Source: Muricea muricata
Lineage: Eukaryota; Cnidaria; Anthozoa; Malacalcyonacea; Plexauridae
NCBI GenBank assembly: GCA_963855995.1
Contig: OY979726.1
Coordinates: forward strand, 8,408,701-8,472,700
DNA: 64,000 bases
Reading direction: 5' to 3'
Every line of letters starts with the position of its first letter. Position 1 is the stretch's first letter. The notes under the pieces were generated by a model that worked only from the letters and a program-made list of their open reading frames with translations, made no database searches and had not been told where the DNA came from. The translations under genes and the position numbers were made by a program. Shown in pieces: positions 57,864 to 64,000 of the stretch.

Positions 57864-60800
57864 TCTTTTAGGTACGCGATTGCAATATATCATTGTGCTA
57901 AACTCGTTCTTTTTAGCACTCAAAAACTCATTTTAAGCTCTAAAACGTCGCCGTGATCGATTTGAGACGGATATTTTTAGTTGGAAGTCTGAGCATGTTT
58001 TTACGCTCAAATCGCTTCCAGAACGCCTAAAACGCGATTTTGATGATTGTAAGAACGTTTCTTTTCAGTCTCAAAGCATGTTGTAGGTTTCTCATTTCAA
58101 CATGCTATTTTGCTGATGTCGATAGTTTGAGCGCCGAAAACGTGATTGCGGACTTGCTAAGTTCTCCAATTTCGATTTAGAAGCTGTCTTTTAGGTCCGC
58201 GATTGCAATATATCATTGGGCTCAACTCGTTCATTTTAGCACTCAAAACATCATTTTAAGCTCTAAAACGTCGCCGTGATCGATTTGAGACGGCAATTTT
58301 TAGTTGGCAGTCCGAGCATGTTTTTACGCTCAAATCGCTTCCAGAACGCCTAAAACGAGATTTTGATGATTGTAAGAGCGTTTCTTTTCAGTCTCAATGA
58401 ATGTTGTAGGTTTCTCATTTCAACATGCTATTTTGCTGATGTCGGTAGTTTGAGCGCCGAAAACATGATTGCGGACTTGCTAAGTTCTCCAATTTCGATT
58501 TAGAAGCTGTCTTTTAGCTGCGCGATTGCAATATATCATTGGGCTCAACTCGTTCACTTTAGAACTCAAAACATCATTTTAAGCTCTAAAACGTCGGCGT
58601 GATCGATTTGAGACGGCAATTTTTAGTTGGCAGTCTGAGCATGTTTTTACGCTCAAATCCAGAACGCCTAAAACGCGATTTTGATGATTGTAAAAGCGTT
58701 TCTTTTCATTCTCAAAGCATGTTGTAGGTTTCTAATTTCAACATGCTATTTTGCTGACGTCGATAGTTTGAGCGCCGAAAACATCATTGCGGACTTCCTA
58801 TAAGTTCTGCAATTTCCATATAGAAGCTGTCTTTTAGGTCCGCGATTGCAATATATCATTGGGCTCAACTCGTTCACTTTAGCACTCAAACATCATTTTA
58901 AGCTCTAAAACGTCGCCTTGATCGATTTGAGAAGGCAATTTTTAGTTGGCAGTCTGAGCATCTTTTTACGCTCAAATCGCTTCCACAAAGCCTAAAACGC
59001 GATTTTGATGATTGTAAGAGCGTTTCTTTTCAGTCTCAATGCATTTTGTAGGTTTCTTATTTCAACATGCTATTTTGCTGATGTCGATAGTTTGAGCGCC
59101 GAAAACATCATTGCGGACTTCCTATAAGTTCTCCAATTTCGATATAGAAGCTGTCTTTTAGGTACGCGATTGCAATATATCATTGTGCTCAACTCGTTCT
59201 TTTTAGCACTCAAAACATCATTTTAAGCTCTAAAACGTCGCCGTGATCGATTTCAGACGGCAATTTTTAGTTGGCCGTCTGAGCATGTTTTTACGCTCAA
59301 ATCGCTTCAAGAACGCCTAAAAAGCGATTTTGATGATTGTAAGAGCGTTTCTTTTCAGTCTCAATGATTGTTGTAGGTTTCTAATTTCAACATGCTATTT
59401 TTCTGATGTCGATAGTTTGACCGCCGAAAACATGATAAGCCTTGCTAAGTTCTAGAATTTCGATTTAGAAGCTGTCTTTTAGGTCCGCGATTGCAATATA
59501 TCATTGGGCTCAACTCGTTCACTTTAGCACTCAAAACATCATTTTAAGCTCTAAAACGTCGCCATGATTGATTTCAGACGGCAATTTTTAGTTGGCAGTC
59601 TGAGTATGTTTTTACGCTCAAATCGCTTCCAGATCGCCTAAAACGCGATTTTGATGATTGTAAGAGCGTTTCTTTTCAGTCTGAAAGCATGTTGTACGTT
59701 TCTCATTTCAACATGCTATTTTGCTGATGTCGATAGTTTGAGCGCCAAAAACGTGATTGCGGACTTGCTAAGTTCTCCAATTTCGATTTAGAAGCTGTCT
59801 TTTAGGTCCGCGATTGCAATATATCATTGGGCTCAACTCGTTCATTTTAGCACTCAAAACATCATTTTAAGCTCTAAAACGTCGCCGTGATCGATTTGAG
59901 ACGGCAATTTTTAGTTGGCAGTCCGAGCATGTTTTTACGCTCAAATCGCTTCCAGAACGCCTAAAACGAGATTTTGATGATTGTAAGAGCGTTTCTTTTC
60001 AGTCTCAATGAATGTTGTAGGTTTCTCATTTCAACATTCTATTTTGCTGATGTCGGTAGTTTGAGCGCCGAAAACATGATTGCGGACTTGCTAAGTTCTC
60101 CAATTTCGATTTAGAAGCTGTCTTTTAGCTGCGCGATTGCAATATATCATTGGGCTCAACTCGTTCACTTTAGAACTCAAAACATCATTTTAAGCTCTAA
60201 AACGTCGGCGTGATCGATTTGAGACGGCAATTTTTAGTTGGCAGTCTGAGTATGTTTTTACGCTCAAATCGCTTCCAGATCGCTTAAAACGCGATTTTGA
60301 TGATTGTAAGAGCGTTTCTTTTCAGTCTCAATGAATGTTGTAGGTTTCTCATTTCAACATGCTATTTTGCTGATGTCGGTAGTTTGAGCGCCGAAAACAT
60401 GATTGCGGACATGCTAAGTTCTAGAATTTCGATTTAGAAGATGTCTTTTAGGTACGCGATTGCAATATATTAATGTGCTCAACTCGTTCATTTTAGCACT
60501 CAAAAAATCATTTTAAGCTATAAAACGTCGCCGTGATCGATTTGAGACGGCAATTTTTAGTTGGCAGTCTGAGCATGTTTTTACGCTCAAATCCAGAACG
60601 CCTAAAACATAATTTTGATGATTGTAAAAGCGTTTCTTTTCATTCTCAAAGCATGTTGTAGCTTTCTAATTTCAACATGCTATTTTGCTGACGTCGATAG
60701 TTTGAGCGCCGAAAACATGATTGCGGACTTCTTATAAGTTCTGCTATTTCGTTATAGAAGCTGTCTTTTAGGGCCGCGATTGCAATATATCATTGGGCTC

Positions 60801-63800
60801 AACTCGTTCACTTTAGAACTCAAAACATCATTTTAAGCTCTAAAACGTCGCCGTGATCGATTTGAGACGGCAATTTTTAGTTGGCAGTCTGAGTATGTTT
60901 TTACGCTCAAATCGCTTCCACAAAGCCTAAAACGCGATTTTGATGATTGTAAGAGCGTTTCTTTTCAGTCTCAATGCATGTTGTAGGTTTCTTATTTCAA
61001 CATGTTTTTTTCTGATGTCGATAGTTTGAGCGCCGAAAACATGATTGCTGACTTCCTATAAGTTCTCCAATTTAAATATAGAAGCTGTCTTTTAGGTACG
61101 CGATTGCAATATATCATTGTGCTCAACTCGTTCTTTTTAGCACTCAAAAACTCATTTTAAGCTCTAAAACGTCGCCGTGATCGATTTGAGACGGATATTT
61201 TTAGTTGGCAGTCTGAGCATGTTTTTACGCTCAAATCGCTTCAAGAACGCCTAAAACGCGATTTTGATGATTGTAAGAACGTTTCTTTTTAGTCTCAAAG
61301 CATGTTGTAGGTTTCTAATTTCAACATGCTATTTTGCTCATGTCGATAGTTTGAGCGCCGAAAACGTGATTGCGGACTTGCTAAGTTCTCCAATTTCGAT
61401 TTAGAAGCTGTCTTTTAGGTCCGCGATTGCAATATATCATTGGGCTCAACTGGTATATTTTAGTACTCGAAACATCATTTTAAGCTCTAAAACGTCGCCG
61501 TGATCGATTTGAGACGGCAATTTTTAGTTGGCAGTATGAGCATCTTTTTACGCTCAAATCGCGTCCAGAACGCCTAAAACGCGATTTTGATTATTGTAAG
61601 AGCGTTTCTTTTCAGTTTCAAAGCAGGTTGTAGGTTTCTCATTTCAACATGCTATTTTGCTGATGTCGATAGTTTGAGCGCAGAAAACATGATTTCGGAC
61701 TTCCTATAAGTTCTCCAATTTCGATTTAGAAGCTGTCTTTTAGGTCCGCGATTGCAATATTTCATTGGGCTCAACTCGTTCATTTTAGCACTCGAAACAT
61801 CATTTTAAGCTCTAAAACGTCGCCGTGATCGATTTGAGACGGCAATTTTTAGTTGGCAGTCTGAGCATGTTTTTACGCTCAAATTGCTTCCAGAACGCCT
61901 AAAACGCGATTTTGATTATTGTAAGAGCGTTTCTTTTCAGTTTCGAAGCAGGTTGTAGGGTTCTTATTTCAACATGCTATTTTGCTGACGTCGATAGTTT
62001 GAGCGCCGAAAACATGATTGCGGACTTCCTATAAGCTCTGCAATTTCGATATAGAAGCTGTCTTTTAGGTCCGCGATTGCAATATATCATTGGGCTCAAC
62101 TCGTTCACTTTAGCACTCAAAAACTTATTTTAAGCTCTAAAACGTCGCCGTGATCGATTTGAGAAGGCAATTTTTAGTTGGCAGTCTGAGCATCTTTTTA
62201 CGCTCAAATCGCTTCCAGAACGCCTAAAACGCGATTTTGATTATTGTAAGAGCGTTTCTTTTCAGTTTAAAAGCAGGTTGTAGGTTTCTCATTTCAACAT
62301 GCTATTTTGCTGATGTCGATAGTTTGACCGCCGAAAACAAGATTGCGGACTTTCTAAGTTCTCCAATTTCGATTTAAGAGCTGTCTATTAGGTCCGCGAT
62401 TGCAATATATCATTGGGCTTAACTCGTTCACTTTAGCACTCAAAACATCATTTTAAGCTCTAAAACGTCACCGTGATCGATTTGAGAAGGCAATTTTTAG
62501 TGTGCAGTCTGAGCATGTTTTTACGCTTAAATCGCTTCAAGAACGCCTAAAACGCGATTTTGATGATTGTAACAGCGTTTCTTTCCCGTTTCAAAGCAGG
62601 TTGTGGGGTTCTCATTACAACATGCTATTTTGCTGATGTCGATAGTTTGAGCGCCGAAACATGATTGCGGACTTCCTATAAGTTCTCCAATTTCGATATA
62701 GAAGCTGTCTTTTAGGTACGCGATTGCAATATATCATTGTGCTCTACTCGTTCTTTTTAACACTCAAAACATAATTTTAAGCTCTAAAACGTAGCCGTGG
62801 TCGATTTGAGACGGAAATTTTTAGTTGGCAGTCTGATTATGTTTTACGCTCAAATCGCTTCCAGAACGCCTAAAACGCGATTTTGATGATTGTAAGAGCG
62901 TTTCTTTTCAGTCTCAATGATTGCTGTAGGTTTCTCATTTCAACATGCTATTTTGCTGATGTCGATAGTTTGACCGCCGAAAACATGATCAGACTTGCTA
63001 AGTTCTCCAATTTCGATTTAGAAGTTTTCTTTTAGGACCGCGATTGCAATATATCATTGTGCTCAAGTCGTTCTTTTTAGCACTCAAAACATCATTTTAA
63101 GCTCTAAAACGTCGCCGTGATCGATTTGAGACGGATATTTTTAGTTGGCAGTCTGAGCATGTTTTTACGCTCAAATCGCTTCCAGATCGCCTAAACGCGA
63201 TTTTGATGATTGTAAGAAGGTTTCTTTTCAGTCTGAAAGCATGTTGTAGGTTTCTCATTTCAACATGCTATTTTGCTGATGTCGATAGTTTGAGCGCCGA
63301 AAACGTGATTGCAGACTTGCTAAGTTCTCCAATTTCGATTTAGAAGCTGTCTTTTAGGTACGCGATTTCAATATATTATTGTGCTCAACTCGTTCATTTT
63401 AGCACTCAAAACATCATTTTAAGCTATAAAACGTGTCCGTGATCGATTTGAGACGGCAATTTTTAGTTGGCAGTCTGAGCATGTTTTTACGCTCAAATCG
63501 CTTCCAGAACGCCGAAAACGCGATTTTGATTATTGTAAGAGCGTCTCTTTTAGGTTTCAAAGCAGGTTGTAGGTTTCTCATTTCAACATGCTATTTTGCT
63601 GATGTCGATTGTTTCAGCGCCGAAAACATGATTGCGGACTTGCTAAGTTCTCCAATTTCGATTTAGAAGCTATCTTTTGGGTACGCGATTGCAATATATC
63701 ATTGTGCTCAACTCGTTCTTTTTAGCACTCAAAACATCATTTTAAGCTCTAAAACGTCGCCGTGATCGATTTGAGACGGCAATTCTTAGTTGGCAGTCTG

Positions 63801-64000
63801 AGCATGTTTTTACGCTCAAATCGATTCCAGAACGCCTAAAACGCGATTTTGATGATTGTAAGAGCGTTTCTTTTCAGTCTCAATGATTGTTGTAGGTTTC
63901 TCATTTCAACATGCTATTTTGTTGATGTCGGTAGCTTGAGGGCCGAAAACATGATTGCGGACATGCTAAGTTCTAGAATTTCGATTTAGAAGATGTCTTT
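57858..64000. repeat. Satellite array, right part (same family)
   Basis: The array resumes in the same phase and orientation after the transposon, starting inside a monomer at AAGCTG, and runs off the window end. About 19 monomers by length. From about 62.3 kb the monomers carry more private changes (for example near 62581-62605, 62377-62393 and 63604-63630) than those in the left part. Two monomers here (near 58657 and 60591) lack 5 bp, reading aaatccagaacg where others read aaatcgcttccagaacg; I did not see this variant in the left array. Confidence 0.97.

Overview
The window reads as eukaryotic, most likely animal, repetitive DNA. It has no bacterial-type gene arrangement. About 57.4 of 64 kb is one satellite array with a monomer of about 323 bp. 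That array is broken once, by a 6,589-bp transposable element with 118-bp terminal inverted repeats and a 6-bp target-site duplication. A cnidarian or other marine invertebrate is a guess, based only on the look of one ORF (163 aa, acidic plus helical, behind a zinc-finger remnant) and on the satellite-rich setting.

Layout. 1-51268: satellite array, about 158 monomers by length. 51269-57857: the transposon. 57858-64000: the same array resumes in register, about 19 monomers, with more private mutations towards the window end.

The satellite has structure at several scales. Each 323-bp monomer is itself a fossil trimer of a unit of about 108 bp: three subunits, each opening with a C-N-N-AAAAC motif, and hand-counted ungapped identities of about 54, 48 and 42 percent. 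Monomers are grouped into higher-order repeats, including a 5-monomer unit of 1,624 bp repeated almost perfectly at 14884-18131 and a 2-monomer unit of 646 bp next to the transposon. Long-range copies start at 1, 18132 and 34933, with a related pair 6,153 bp apart (about 35262 and 41415). Copies differ mainly by gain or loss of whole monomers, as unequal exchange would produce. No protein gene is credible inside the array.

The transposon has AG...CT ends, a 6-bp duplication (AAGCTG) and long inverted repeats, a combination known from Polinton/Maverick elements. It is far too short for an autonomous Polinton, and I see no polymerase, integrase, capsid, ATPase or other transposase. It holds only small ORFs: a 73-aa ORF reading inward from the left end with a poly(A) signal, a RING-like exon on the opposite strand, a 163-aa acidic/helical protein ORF with a poly(A) signal, a basic 104-aa ORF, and a 125-codon helical open frame reading inward from the right end. 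The 163-aa and 104-aa ORFs lie between a second, internal pair of inverted repeats of about 205-211 bp packed with TGAGCA/TGCTCA palindromes, so a nested element is possible. The best reading is a non-autonomous or decayed element that inserted into an already formed satellite array.
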